Assembly: GCA_036375695.1 (NCBI GenBank)
Contig: DASVBU010000006.1
Location: 1 to 29,290, forward strand
Reading direction: 5' to 3'
Source: ZC4RG35 sp036375695
Lineage (GTDB): Bacteria; Actinomycetota; Acidimicrobiia; Spongiisociales; ZC4RG35
Length of the DNA stretch: 29,290 nucleotides
Part shown: positions 7,783 through 16,372 of the stretch, one piece after another
How positions within the stretch are numbered: position 1 is the first letter of the stretch
Layout: the number at the start of each line of letters is the position of its first letter
Made by a program: the position numbers and the translations under genes
Notes under the pieces: model-generated
What the model was told of the DNA's origin: nothing
What the model saw: the letters and a program-made list of their open reading frames with translations, nothing else
Databases searched by the model: none

Positions 7783-8580
7783 TCAGGCGGAGGCTCCGGA
7801 GTAGTTGCGGATCCCCCACAGCCAGATCAGACGCGCTGCCACGAAGGCCACGGAGGTGGCGAGGCCGGTGAAGAGCAGCCAGATCCAGTCGATTCGCCCG
7901 CTGATCGTCTCCGCCGGCACGGTGATGGCGAAGGCCAGCGGGACCACGAAGGTGAGACCGCCCCGGAGCCAGCCCGGGTAGACGCCGACGGGCCAGCGGC
8001 CGGCGTCGTAGATGCCCGACAGCATCTGCATCACGTTGTCCACCCGGACCACCTTGAAGGCCAGGGTGGCGGCGATGATCCAGAGGCAGTAGAGGATGAT
8101 CGAGCCGCAGACCAGCGCCACCAGGAAGGCGAGGTAGTGGAAGATGCCGACCCGGTCACCGAGGCGAAGCACGGCCCACACCAGGACGCCGGCACCCGTC
8201 AACACGTCGATCAGGCTCCACAACTCGACCTCCCGCACCGAGACCAACAACTGGGAGTCGGCAGGGCGGGTCAGGGTGTAGTCGAGTGTGCCCTGCTCGA
8301 CGTCCTGCATCAGCTTGTACATGTTGGGGAAGACGAGAGTGCGGAGGAACCCGCCGACCATGAGATGGACGCCGAGCACGGTCACCAGCTCCTCGGGTGA
8401 CCAACCGGCGAGGGTCTCGGTGTGTTGATAGACGATGGCGATGGCGACGATGCCGGTCCCCAGGGCGATCACGGAGTTGACCAGTTGCACCCAGAAGTTG
8501 GCCCGATACTGCATCTCCTGCTGTATCCCGAGCCTGACGTGGAGGAGGGCGAGACGGCCGGGGCCAGCGGGACGGTTCAA
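7783..8580 (-). CDS. ABC-2 type transporter permease (second permease of exporter cassette)
   Basis: A 265-residue membrane protein with about six hydrophobic segments. It has the typical beginning of this family (LGIQQEMQYRANFWVQL) and the segment VFPNMYKLMQDVEQGTLDYTLTRPADSQLLVSVREVE split across a cytoplasmic turn; RPADSQLLVS is the strongest family signature. It matches the COG3694/COG4587-like permeases that pair with a COG4586-like ATPase in actinobacteria. The start is TTG at 8580, overlapping the upstream permease stop by four bases (TTGA) behind a GAGGCGGTGGGG stretch. The substrate exported is not evident. Confidence 0.85.
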   Translation of the reverse strand: MNRPAGPGRLALLHVRLGIQQEMQYRANFWVQLVNSVIALGTGIVAIAIVYQHTETLAGWSPEELVTVLGVHLMVGGFLRTLVFPNMYKLMQDVEQGTLDYTLTRPADSQLLVSVREVELWSLIDVLTGAGVLVWAVLRLGDRVGIFHYLAFLVALVCGSIILYCLWIIAATLAFKVVRVDNVMQMLSGIYDAGRWPVGVYPGWLRGGLTFVVPLAFAITVPAETISGRIDWIWLLFTGLATSVAFVAARLIWLWGIRNYSGASA

Positions 8581-9395
8581 TTCCCCACCGCCTCGTATCG
8601 TCGTACCGCCCGGCTCCAGACGAGGGCGAAGAGCAGCCCCAGCCCCGTCGCCCAGGCGAACTGGTAGCCGAGGCCCGTCAACACCTCGGCGGGTTCGAGC
8701 CGGCCGATCAGGACCTCGATGGGGAACTGGAACGTCCAACGGAACGGCATCCGCGCCGCCAGCGACTGCGCCCAGTCGGGGAGCAGCTGGAGTGGGACGA
8801 GCCGGCCCGAGAAGATCAACTCCAGCGCGGTGACTATCCCGAACATGGCGGCGCCCCGAGTGGTCCAGAAGTTGATCATCCCCATGACGTAGAGGACGAG
8901 GAACCTCACCCCGTAGCCGCCCCAGATGGCGACGGCGAAGGCCGCCACGTTGACTACATGCCATTCGATGGCCGGGCGGAAGATCAGGGTGAGGACGAAG
9001 GCGATCGGGATCCAGAGGATGGTCCACACCAGCTTCGAGCCCATGAAGATGCTGAAGTCGCGGTGGAACATGTGCACCGGCTGGCTGAGGAAGACATTGA
9101 TCCGGCCCTCCCGGATCCGCCACTCCCACGCCTTGGGGTCGAAGGCCGTGTTGTAGACCCGGACCAGCGTCCACACCACGTAGTAGGCGGCGAGTTGGCC
9201 CTGGTCGAACCCGCCCACCGATCCGCCTTGGGTCCGGGCCACGGCCGTCCACACCGAGAGGTAGACGACGGGCTCGATGAGGAACCCGACCAGGACCATG
9301 AAGGCCGCCAGCCGGTATTGCAGGTCACGTTGGAAGCCAACCCGGCTGCCGGCCAGGTAGTAGCGGAACAGGGAGAAGTGGTTCTCGGTGGTCAT
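8577..9395 (-). CDS. ABC-2 type transporter permease (first permease of exporter cassette)
   Basis: A 272-residue membrane protein with six or so hydrophobic segments. The N-terminus MTTENHFSLFRYYLAG leads to FQRDLQYRLAAFMVLVGFLIEP, and the cytoplasmic loop has IREGRINVFLSQPVHMF, the equivalent of the RPxxS-type loop in its partner. The two permeases resemble each other in layout and would form a heterodimer. The ATG overlaps the ATPase stop by four bases. Role: export of an unknown compound powered by the adjacent ATPase. Confidence 0.87.
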   Translation of the reverse strand: MTTENHFSLFRYYLAGSRVGFQRDLQYRLAAFMVLVGFLIEPVVYLSVWTAVARTQGGSVGGFDQGQLAAYYVVWTLVRVYNTAFDPKAWEWRIREGRINVFLSQPVHMFHRDFSIFMGSKLVWTILWIPIAFVLTLIFRPAIEWHVVNVAAFAVAIWGGYGVRFLVLYVMGMINFWTTRGAAMFGIVTALELIFSGRLVPLQLLPDWAQSLAARMPFRWTFQFPIEVLIGRLEPAEVLTGLGYQFAWATGLGLLFALVWSRAVRRYEAVGN

Positions 9396-10381
9396 CGCCC
9401 CGTGAACACCCGGTCGATGACGTCCTCCAACGGCGGCTCCTCGATGGAGAGGTCGGTCACCGTCGCCGAGGCCAGGAGCTTGGAGGCGACCTCGGACACC
9501 CGGTCCCGCTCCACCTCCAGGACCACGTGCTCGGCGTTGCGCTCGATGACCCGGCCCAACCCACCGAGGTCCTCGGTGAGGTCGGTCGCCTCGATCCTGA
9601 TCGTCTTGTGGGACGAGAAACGGCTGGATAGACCGGCGAGCAGTCCGTCGTAGAGCAGCGACCCCTGGCTGATCACGATGACCCGCTCGGCCATGGCCGA
9701 GACGTCGGACATGTAGTGCGATGTGAGGAGGACCGTGACCCCGTGCTCGCGGTTCTGGTCGATGATGAACTGCCGGAGACGACGCTGCATGGTGACGTCG
9801 AGACCGATCGTGGGCTCGTCGAGGAACAGGACCTCCGGCCCGTGGAGCATCGCGCCGATGATCTCCATCTTCATCCGCTCGCCGAGCGAGAGGTTGCGGA
9901 TCGGCTTGTCGAGGAGGGAGGTCACGTCGAGTCGTTCGGCGTACTCGTCGATGCGCTCCTTGAAGACCCTGTCCGGAACGCCGTAGATCGCCTTGTTGAG
10001 CAAGAACGAGTCCTCGGCGGGCAGGTCCCACTGCAGGTTGTTTCTCTGGCCCATGACCAGGGCGATGCGGCGCAGCAGGTCTTTGTCCCGCTTCCACGGC
10101 TGATGGCCCAGGACGCGGGCGTCACCGGCGGTGGGGTGGAGGAGCCCGGTGAGCATCTTGATCGTCGTGGTCTTCCCGGCCCCGTTGGGGCCGAGGAACC
10201 CGACGATCTCCCCGGCTCCGATCGAGAAGGTGACGTCCTTCACCGCCTCGACGTAGCGGTACTGGCGCCTGAAGAGGCTCTTCACCGATTCCCTGAGCCC
10301 ACCCTGCCGCACCGGGACCTTGAAGGTCTTGGTCAGTCCTTCGGCTACGACGGGATCGTCCACGACCGGCCAGTGTGGCAC
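9392..10381 (-). CDS. ABC transporter ATP-binding protein of ABC-2 exporter
   Basis: A 329-residue ATPase with Walker A GPNGAGKTTT, Q-loop VMGQRNNLQWDLP, signature LSLGERMKMEI, Walker B VLFLDEPTIGLD and H-loop LLTSHYMSD. The FKVPVRQGG...SLFRRQYRYVEAV insertion near the N-terminus and the C-terminal extension ending IEEPPLEDVIDRVFTGR are typical of the COG4586-like ATPases (DrrA/CcmA-related). It heads the operon with the two permeases. The GTG at 10381 gives the full frame. On the minus strand TACTGT (10388-10383) ends just one base before it; if that is a real -10, translation would instead begin at GTG 10363. Neither start has a clear RBS. Confidence 0.92.
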   Translation of the reverse strand: MPHWPVVDDPVVAEGLTKTFKVPVRQGGLRESVKSLFRRQYRYVEAVKDVTFSIGAGEIVGFLGPNGAGKTTTIKMLTGLLHPTAGDARVLGHQPWKRDKDLLRRIALVMGQRNNLQWDLPAEDSFLLNKAIYGVPDRVFKERIDEYAERLDVTSLLDKPIRNLSLGERMKMEIIGAMLHGPEVLFLDEPTIGLDVTMQRRLRQFIIDQNREHGVTVLLTSHYMSDVSAMAERVIVISQGSLLYDGLLAGLSSRFSSHKTIRIEATDLTEDLGGLGRVIERNAEHVVLEVERDRVSEVASKLLASATVTDLSIEEPPLEDVIDRVFTGR

Positions 10382-10406
10382 GACAGTAGGGCCAGTGCGA
10401 GATCGA

Positions 10407-12635
10407 TTATCGGGCGGTGAGGTGCGCCGGTGTGGACGGGCCCCATTTCGACCCGGTGGCCACGATCGACACCAAGCCGTTCTTGAAGGCGGGTGTGCGC
10501 GACTCGGGATCGACCGTCTTCGGGAGCAGCATGTTGGCCTCGGGGTAGTACATGACGCAGTTGCCCGGTGGGATGTCGATGGCCCGCACCAACACCCGCT
10601 CCATGGTCCCCGCCTCGCCGACCACCTTGACGGGCACGTCGACGGCGAGCCCGAGGCGCTCGATGTCGGCAGGACTCATCATGATCACGTCCCGGCGCTC
10701 CTGGCCCCGGTAGCGGTCCTCCACCTCGTAGACCACCGTGTTGAACTGGCCCTCCGAACGGATCGTCATCAGACGGAGATGACCATTGCCGCCGCGGAGT
10801 GGGGGAATCGGCACCACGTGGAAGCGCGCCCTACTGCTCTCGGTGGCGAACTGCGGCTCGTGGAACGTCCTGCCGACGATCTGGAACTCCTTGCGCTCGG
10901 TGTCGATCCGCTCCATGGCCTCGAACCCCGGCATGGTGCGGGCGATCGCCTTGCGGATGTTGCGATGCTCCCGGAAGGCGGCCCAGTCGATGATCCGCCG
11001 CTTGTCGACGGTCTCGCCGATGTCGGCGATGATCGCCACCTCGCTGCGGGGGCCCTCGTGCCGGGGAGGGCCACCATCCGACATGCGGACGAAGTTGAAC
11101 ATCGACTCCTGGGTGGTCGGCTGCGGCTCCTCGTCGCGGGGGAGCACCGGGAGGATGATGGTTTCCTGGCCCCTGCCGGAGGCGTGCCCGGTGTTGAGTG
11201 TGGTGGACATGTAGACCACGAGATCGAGAGCACGCAGGGCCTTGGCCGCGAACGCGGCATCGGGGTTGGATCCGTAGAGGTTGCCACCGAGGCAGATCCC
11301 CACCTTGAGCCGCCCCTCGGCCGCCCCGACCATGCAGCCCATCGTGTCGAGCCCCTCGTCGCCCGGGTCGGTGACACCCAGTTCCCGCTCCAGATGCTCG
11401 AAAACTGCCTTCTTCAACTTCGGGGTCACACCCATCGAGCCGACGCCCTGGACGTTGCTGTGGCCACGGATGGGGAGGAGCCCTGCCTGGGGGCGGCCCA
11501 GCATGCCCCGCATCATCGCCAGGTTGGCGATCGCCCTCACGTTGTCGACGCCGTGGGTGTGGTGCGTGATCCCCATCGCCCAGGCGAAGATCGCGTTCGG
11601 GGCTCTGCAGTAGAGGTCGCCCACGCGCTGGATGTCCGCCCGCGGCACGCCGGAGCCGGCCTCGATCGTCTCCCAGGTCGTGGCCCGGACATGGGCGGCG
11701 AATTCATCCCAACCGTCGGCACAGGTGACACAGAAGTCCAGGTTGGCGGCCTCGTTCTCGAGCACCCGCTTCGCCAGACCGGTGAGCAGGGCGATGTCGC
11801 CGCCGATGTGCGGCTGGAGGTACTCGTCGGCGACCTTGGTCCCGAAGAGGAGGCTCGAAGGGATCGACGGCACCCTGAATCTGACCAGACCCGTCTCCTT
11901 GAGCGGGTTGATGATCACCACCCGGGCGCCCCGGCGCTTGATGCGGTGGACGATCGACATCAGGCGGGGGTGGTTGGAGGCGGGGTTGGCTCCGATGATG
12001 AAGAGGACGTCGTCGCGGCCCAGACCCTCTAGGTCGTCGAGGACCACCGTGGCCGTGCCCGATCCGGTGACCGAGGACAAGGCGACCCCCGATGCTTGGT
12101 GGCAGTAGTAGGAGCAGTTGTTGACGTTGTTGGTCCCGTAGACCCGGGCCAGCACCTGGAGGAGGAAGGCGGCCTCGTTCGAGGACCGGCCGCTCATGTA
12201 GAAGAACGCCTCACCGGGGTCGATCGCGTTCAGCTTGCCGGTGATCCGCTGCAGCGCCTCGTCCCACGAGATCGGGCGATATCGCCGGTCGAGTGGTCCC
12301 GCATACATCGGCTTGGTGATCCGACCTGCCGCCTCCAGGTCGCGGGGTGAGAGGCGGGCAAGCGCCTCCAGTTCGAAGGTGTCGAAGAACTCGTCCGGAA
12401 TGGCCCCCGACATGTCCGCGGTCATGGCCTGGATCGACTTCTTGCACACCTCGGGGAAGTGGCCCGTCTCGTTGACCATGCCGCCTCGCTGGCCACCCAT
12501 GCCCAGGGCGCAGGTCTTGCAGACGTTGCGGCTGCGGAGGGCCCGGTAGGTGGCCCTGAGGCCACCGGCCCGTCGTGCCGCCCGCAGCGAGTAGACGATG
12601 GCGGGGATGCCACCGCCGGCCTTGGGTCTCCTCAC
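10407..12635 (-). CDS. FdhF/YdeP-type molybdopterin oxidoreductase (formate dehydrogenase-like)
   Basis: A 742-residue molybdenum enzyme of the FdhF/YdeP group. Near the N-terminus, VCKTCALGMGGQRGGMVNE and EVCKKS supply Cys ligands for one Fe-S cluster. The metal-binding stretch is NNCSYYCHQASGVAL, where the Cys before His-Gln aligns with the selenocysteine/cysteine Mo ligand of formate dehydrogenases. Later hallmarks are FIIGANPASNHPRLM, IFAWAMGITHHTHGVDN, RGHSNVQGVGSMG and a C-terminal molybdopterin dinucleotide domain (FNTVVYEVEDRYRGQ). YdeP-like proteins are mostly uncharacterised, though E. coli YdeP is linked to acid resistance. No iron-sulfur, cytochrome or FdhD partner is nearby. The start is GTG at 12635; ten bases separate it from the upstream gene. 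Confidence 0.88.
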   Translation of the reverse strand: MRRPKAGGGIPAIVYSLRAARRAGGLRATYRALRSRNVCKTCALGMGGQRGGMVNETGHFPEVCKKSIQAMTADMSGAIPDEFFDTFELEALARLSPRDLEAAGRITKPMYAGPLDRRYRPISWDEALQRITGKLNAIDPGEAFFYMSGRSSNEAAFLLQVLARVYGTNNVNNCSYYCHQASGVALSSVTGSGTATVVLDDLEGLGRDDVLFIIGANPASNHPRLMSIVHRIKRRGARVVIINPLKETGLVRFRVPSIPSSLLFGTKVADEYLQPHIGGDIALLTGLAKRVLENEAANLDFCVTCADGWDEFAAHVRATTWETIEAGSGVPRADIQRVGDLYCRAPNAIFAWAMGITHHTHGVDNVRAIANLAMMRGMLGRPQAGLLPIRGHSNVQGVGSMGVTPKLKKAVFEHLERELGVTDPGDEGLDTMGCMVGAAEGRLKVGICLGGNLYGSNPDAAFAAKALRALDLVVYMSTTLNTGHASGRGQETIILPVLPRDEEPQPTTQESMFNFVRMSDGGPPRHEGPRSEVAIIADIGETVDKRRIIDWAAFREHRNIRKAIARTMPGFEAMERIDTERKEFQIVGRTFHEPQFATESSRARFHVVPIPPLRGGNGHLRLMTIRSEGQFNTVVYEVEDRYRGQERRDVIMMSPADIERLGLAVDVPVKVVGEAGTMERVLVRAIDIPPGNCVMYYPEANMLLPKTVDPESRTPAFKNGLVSIVATGSKWGPSTPAHLTAR

Positions 12636-12645
12636 GGCCCCGAGG

Positions 12646-13773
12646 CTACCTCGCGACCCGTTCGCGGAACCGGGCGGGGGAGAGCCGGCCCGGATCGACT
12701 CCGGCCGCGACCAGGGCGGGGTCGAGGTCCGAACCGGTGGCCAGTGAGGCCAGCAGCGACCCGTAGGCGGGGGAGGTGGCGATCCCGATTCCGCCCAGGC
12801 CGACGAGCCAGTAGAAGCCCGGGGCCTCCGGGTCCTCCCCGATCACCAGCTCGCCATCGGATGAGAACGTGCGCAGACCGGTCCACTGCGAGTTGACGGT
12901 CCGGATGTCGAGGTCGGTGACCTCGTTGATCCTCTCGATCGCCAGTGCCACATCCTCCATGCGGGGGCGGGGGTCCCCGGGCTCGTCGGGCTCCTCTTCT
13001 GCCAGCGAGCACAGGATCTGGGTCCCGTCGGGCTTGAAGTAGAAGAGGTGGTCGACATCGATGACGAATGGCCATGCCGAATACTCGAGGCTGCCGGGGA
13101 CCATGAAGGCGGTCCGTCTCCGCGGTTCCAACCCGATGGGCGGCACCCCGGCGATGGCAGCGACCCGGTCGCCCCAGGCCCCGGCGGCGTCGATCACGGC
13201 GCCGGTGTGGTAGACGGTGCCTCCGGCGGCGACTTCCCATCCGGTGCCGGAGCTGCGGATCGAGGTCACCGGCGCCGACGTGACGATCTCTGCTCCGTGG
13301 CGGCGGGCGATCCGGACGAAGGCCTGGTGGAGCCCGGCGACGTCGATGTCCCGGGCCTGCGGCTCGACCAACCCGCCGGCAACCTTCTCGGGACGGAGCC
13401 GGGGGACCATCTCCAGGGCGGTGGCGGCGTCGACCAGGATCGTCTCGTACCCGGCAGGCTGCGGCTCGACGGCGAGGGCGCGAAGTTGGTCCATGCGAGC
13501 CTCGTCGGCGATCCAGAGCAGGCCACGATCGGTGAGCAGGGGAGAGTCGACCGCATCCTCGGGCGGGTCGTCGAAGAAGGCACTCGAGGCTGCTGCCAGG
13601 GGACGGGTGCCGTAGCCGCCATAGTTGACGACGAAGAGAGCGGCCGAGCGCCCGGTGGTGTGATAGGCGAGGGTCGATTCCGCCTCCAACAGCACCACCT
13701 TGCCATGGTGCGCCAGGTGGGCCGCCGCCGAGACTCCGGCCATGCCTCCGCCGATGACCAGGAAGTCGGTCAT
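12646..13773 (-). CDS. FAD-dependent oxidoreductase, DAO family (D-amino-acid dehydrogenase / glycine oxidase-like)
   Basis: A 375-residue flavoprotein opening with the dinucleotide-binding fold FLVIGGGMAGVSAAAHLA and the following acidic residue in VVLLEAES. The DAO pattern continues with TGRSAALFVVNYG, the substrate-domain strand GGLVEPQARDIDVAGLHQAF, the second FAD segment GAVIDAAGAWGDRVA and the C-terminal GLGGIGIATSPAYG. Such enzymes oxidise amines, amino acids or related compounds with FAD; the substrate cannot be read from sequence. The ATG overlaps the stop of the upstream oxidoreductase gene by four bases, so they form a coupled pair. Length is normal for the family. Confidence 0.88.
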   Translation of the reverse strand: MTDFLVIGGGMAGVSAAAHLAHHGKVVLLEAESTLAYHTTGRSAALFVVNYGGYGTRPLAAASSAFFDDPPEDAVDSPLLTDRGLLWIADEARMDQLRALAVEPQPAGYETILVDAATALEMVPRLRPEKVAGGLVEPQARDIDVAGLHQAFVRIARRHGAEIVTSAPVTSIRSSGTGWEVAAGGTVYHTGAVIDAAGAWGDRVAAIAGVPPIGLEPRRRTAFMVPGSLEYSAWPFVIDVDHLFYFKPDGTQILCSLAEEEPDEPGDPRPRMEDVALAIERINEVTDLDIRTVNSQWTGLRTFSSDGELVIGEDPEAPGFYWLVGLGGIGIATSPAYGSLLASLATGSDLDPALVAAGVDPGRLSPARFRERVAR

Positions 13774-14741
13774 GGCTTGACGACCACCCGACCCACGGCC
13801 TCACGGTTGGCGACCATGCCCAATGCCACGGCGCCTTCGTCGAGCGTGAACCTGTGCCCGATCTGGGGCACGACCACCCGGTTGGCGGCCCAGTCGATGA
13901 TGCGGGCCCGATTCTCCATCGAGCGTTCCGGCTCCTCGTTGGTGAAGCGGCCCCAGAAGACACCGACGAGGGCGTTGCCCTTGAGCAACGGCAGGTTCAA
14001 CGGGATGCGAGGGATGTCACCGGCGGCGAAGCCGACCACCAGCAAACGGCCATTCCATCTCGTCGAGCGGAGGGCCGCCTCGGTGGCGTCGCCACCCACG
14101 GCGTCGAACACCACGTCGACTCCCTCGCCACCGGTGACCCGGTCGATCCCGGCCCGCAGCTCCTCCTGGTCGTACCGGATCACCGTGTCGGCGCCGGACG
14201 AGGCCGCCAGATCCGCTTTGGCGTCGCTCGACACCGCGGCCACCACCCGTGCCCCGAGGGCCTTTCCGATCTGGACGGCGGCGAGACCGACACCTCCGGC
14301 AGCCCCGAGGACGAGGAGTGTCTCTCCGTCCTGCAGCTGGGCCCGGTCGACGAGAGCGTGATACGAGGTCCCGTAGGTGCCGGGGAGCGATGCGGCCTCG
14401 TCGAAGCCCAGGCTGTCCGGCAGGAGGTCGCAGTTGTGTGCCGGGATCAGGGCCAGTTCGGCCATCGCCCCGTGAGGGATGAAACCGCACACGCGGTTCC
14501 CGGGCTCGAAGCCGGATCCCTCGCCCGCTTCGACGACCACGCCCGCCAGCTCGTACCCCGGGGCGAAGGGCGGCTCGGGCCGCACCTGGTACCTGCCGGC
14601 CACCATCAGGGTGTCGGCGAAATTGGCCACCGCCGATGCCACCCGTACCAGCACCGTGCCGGGTTTCACCTCCGGATCGGGCAGCTCACCGACCCGAAGG
14701 GCATCAACGCCGCCGTAGTCGTCACAGATCAGGGCTCGCAT
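13770..14741 (-). CDS. NAD(P)H:quinone oxidoreductase-like MDR protein
   Basis: A 323-residue medium-chain dehydrogenase/reductase. The catalytic GroES-like domain is visible in the first 120 residues (PPFAPGYELAGVV, GNRVCGFIPHGAMAEL). The Rossmann fold follows with LLVLGAAGGVGLAAVQIGKALGA broken by a short turn, then DVVFDAVGGD. No zinc-ligand cysteine set of classical alcohol dehydrogenases is seen, so the zinc-free quinone oxidoreductase / enoyl reductase-like branch is favoured. It is first of a two-gene unit with the DAO-family oxidoreductase. The intergenic DNA to the divergent aat gene is only 50 bases and includes a small inverted repeat (AGCCT AAG AGGCT at 14748-14760), a possible but unproven operator. 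Confidence 0.9.
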   Translation of the reverse strand: MRALICDDYGGVDALRVGELPDPEVKPGTVLVRVASAVANFADTLMVAGRYQVRPEPPFAPGYELAGVVVEAGEGSGFEPGNRVCGFIPHGAMAELALIPAHNCDLLPDSLGFDEAASLPGTYGTSYHALVDRAQLQDGETLLVLGAAGGVGLAAVQIGKALGARVVAAVSSDAKADLAASSGADTVIRYDQEELRAGIDRVTGGEGVDVVFDAVGGDATEAALRSTRWNGRLLVVGFAAGDIPRIPLNLPLLKGNALVGVFWGRFTNEEPERSMENRARIIDWAANRVVVPQIGHRFTLDEGAVALGMVANREAVGRVVVKP

Positions 14742-14791
14742 GGATCCAGCCTAAGAGGCTCGTCGGCCGGCTCGCCTGACACAATCAGACC

Positions 14792-15457
14792 GTGCCGATC
14801 GAGCCGCCACCCCCCATCTACCACATCCCCGACCCTCGCCCGGACGATGACGACCTGATCGCCGTCGGCGGCGGTCTCGACCCGGGGACGGTGCTCGATG
14901 CATACCGCCGAGGCATGTTCCCCATGCACCTGCCCGACGGGCAGCTCGGGTGGTGGTCGCCCGTAGATCGGGCGATCCTGCCTCTGGACGGTCTCAAGGT
15001 GACGCGGTCGATGCGGCAGTCGACCCGCCGCTACCAGGTCACGGTGGACGAGGATTTCGAGGGCGTCATCGACGGGTGCGCCGACCCATCGCGGGAGCTG
15101 GGATGGATCACCGATGACATCAAGCAGATCTACACCGAGCTCTACCGCCTCGGCTGGGCCCATTCCGTCGAGGTGTGGAGCGACGAGGGCGAACTGGTCG
15201 GCGGTCTGTATGGCGTCGCCATCGGGGGACTGTTCGCCGGGGAGTCGATGTTCCACCGCGCCCGGGACGCGTCCAAGGTGGCCTTGGTCCACCTCGTGGT
15301 CTTGATGAATCAGGCAGGTGGGAAGGTGATCGACGTCCAATGGCTCACGCCCCATCTCGAGTCGCTGGGCGCCGTGGTGGTCGGGCGTGAGGCGTACATG
15401 CGCCTCCTCCGGGAGGCGCTGGCGGTTCCCGGGCCCTTCCGTCACCCCACTGGTTAG
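14792..15457 (+). CDS. aat: Leucyl/phenylalanyl-tRNA-protein transferase
   Basis: A 221-residue Aat enzyme. It transfers Leu or Phe from charged tRNA to N-terminal Arg/Lys of proteins, marking them for ClpS/ClpAP by the N-end rule. Diagnostic segments are DLIAVGGGLDPGTVLDAYRR, GMFPMHLPDGQLGWWSPVDR, GGLYGVAIGGLFAGESMFH and VIDVQWLTPHLESLGA, all in the family order, and length fits. The start is GTG at 14792, directly before PIEPPPPIYHIPDP; no clear RBS is present. The hexamer CACAAT about eight bases upstream could act as a -10 for a leaderless or nearly leaderless mRNA. The universal stress gene begins 12 bases after its stop and may share its transcript. Confidence 0.95.
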   Translation: MPIEPPPPIYHIPDPRPDDDDLIAVGGGLDPGTVLDAYRRGMFPMHLPDGQLGWWSPVDRAILPLDGLKVTRSMRQSTRRYQVTVDEDFEGVIDGCADPSRELGWITDDIKQIYTELYRLGWAHSVEVWSDEGELVGGLYGVAIGGLFAGESMFHRARDASKVALVHLVVLMNQAGGKVIDVQWLTPHLESLGAVVVGREAYMRLLREALAVPGPFRHPTG

Positions 15458-15469
15458 AGTCCGCCCGCA

Positions 15470-16339
15470 GTGGCCAACGCCGAATCGAAGCGCGTTGTAG
15501 CGGGGGTCGAATTCTCCGCCATGGGCCGGCGGGTTGCAGACCGGGCGCGTCTCGTCGCGGAAGGTATGGGCGCCGAGCTCGACCTGGTCCACGTCGTCGA
15601 ACCCGTTGCCGAGGCCTTGATCGAGCCCGCCCTCGCCCGCCTCATGCGCGAGCGGGAGGAGGAGGCGGCGTCGGAGCTCTGCGCCTGGTGTCAGGCGCGG
15701 TCGTCGGTGCCCGTTCGCATGGACGTGATCAAGGGCGCTCCCGCCTGGGAGTTGACGGCCAAGGGGAAGGATGCCGCCGTCGTCGTGGTGGGCTCGTCCA
15801 GCGAGGACGTGTTCTCGGTGGGGCCGACGGCTCGCCGCGTCGCCCGCAAGGCGACGACCCACACTCTGGTGGTGCGACGCCAGCCCCGGGTCCAGTACCG
15901 GAAGATCATCGTGGCGGTCGACTTCTCCGACGCCTCCAGGGTCGGTGTCGACACCGCGGTCGATCTCTTTCCCGACGCCGACGTCACGTTGGTCTACGTC
16001 CTGCCGGCCAGGTTCGACCACATGCTCGCCGAAGCGGGGCTCTTCCAGGAGGAGGTCGAGGCCTCACGTGGCAAGCGGATGGAGCTGGCGTTCGAGCGCA
16101 TGGACGAGTACGCCCGGGAATGGGACGGCCGGGTGCGGACCCTCGTGGTAGACGGCCCGACGTTGGGTGCGGTCGACGAAGCGGTGCGACATCGCAACGC
16201 CGATCTCGTGGTGGTGGCGAGCCGGGGGGCGACGGCCACCCGGATGGTCCTCCTCGGAACGGTGGCCGAGGGGCTGCTCGACGCGGTCCCTTGTGACGTC
16301 CTGATCGCCCGGGTCAGGTCGGCGTTTCGAAGGCCGTAG
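15470..16339 (+). CDS. Tandem-domain universal stress protein (UspA family)
   Basis: A 289-residue protein of two UspA repeats: residues 1-142 (KRVVAGVEFSAMGRRVADRA to THTLVVRR) and 143-289 (YRKIIVAVDFSDASRVGVDTA to CDVLIARV). The second domain retains a degenerate nucleotide-binding loop (ASRGATATRMVLLGTVAEGLL, compare the canonical G-2X-G-9X-G-S/T pattern); the first (GSSSEDVFSVGPTARRVA) is more altered. Universal stress proteins bind ATP or act as signalling adaptors under stress; the partner is unknown. The start is GTG at 15470, close behind aat. Its stop codon TAG lies inside the perfect palindrome that follows, so translation and termination are tightly packed. Confidence 0.9.
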   Translation: MANAESKRVVAGVEFSAMGRRVADRARLVAEGMGAELDLVHVVEPVAEALIEPALARLMREREEEAASELCAWCQARSSVPVRMDVIKGAPAWELTAKGKDAAVVVVGSSSEDVFSVGPTARRVARKATTHTLVVRRQPRVQYRKIIVAVDFSDASRVGVDTAVDLFPDADVTLVYVLPARFDHMLAEAGLFQEEVEASRGKRMELAFERMDEYAREWDGRVRTLVVDGPTLGAVDEAVRHRNADLVVVASRGATATRMVLLGTVAEGLLDAVPCDVLIARVRSAFRRP

Positions 16340-16359
16340 CCGGCATGCCGGCTACGGCC
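16332..16359. terminator. Perfect 28-base palindrome between convergent genes, likely bidirectional terminator
   Basis: The half-site GGCCGTAGCCGGCA is followed by its exact reverse complement, giving a strong hairpin on either strand. It includes the stop of the universal stress gene (16337-16339) and lies 14 bases from the stop of the convergent kinase gene. There is no T-run, so it is not a textbook intrinsic terminator; position and perfect symmetry support a shared transcription end. Confidence 0.6.
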
Positions 16360-16372
16360 TGTGGGCACGGCT

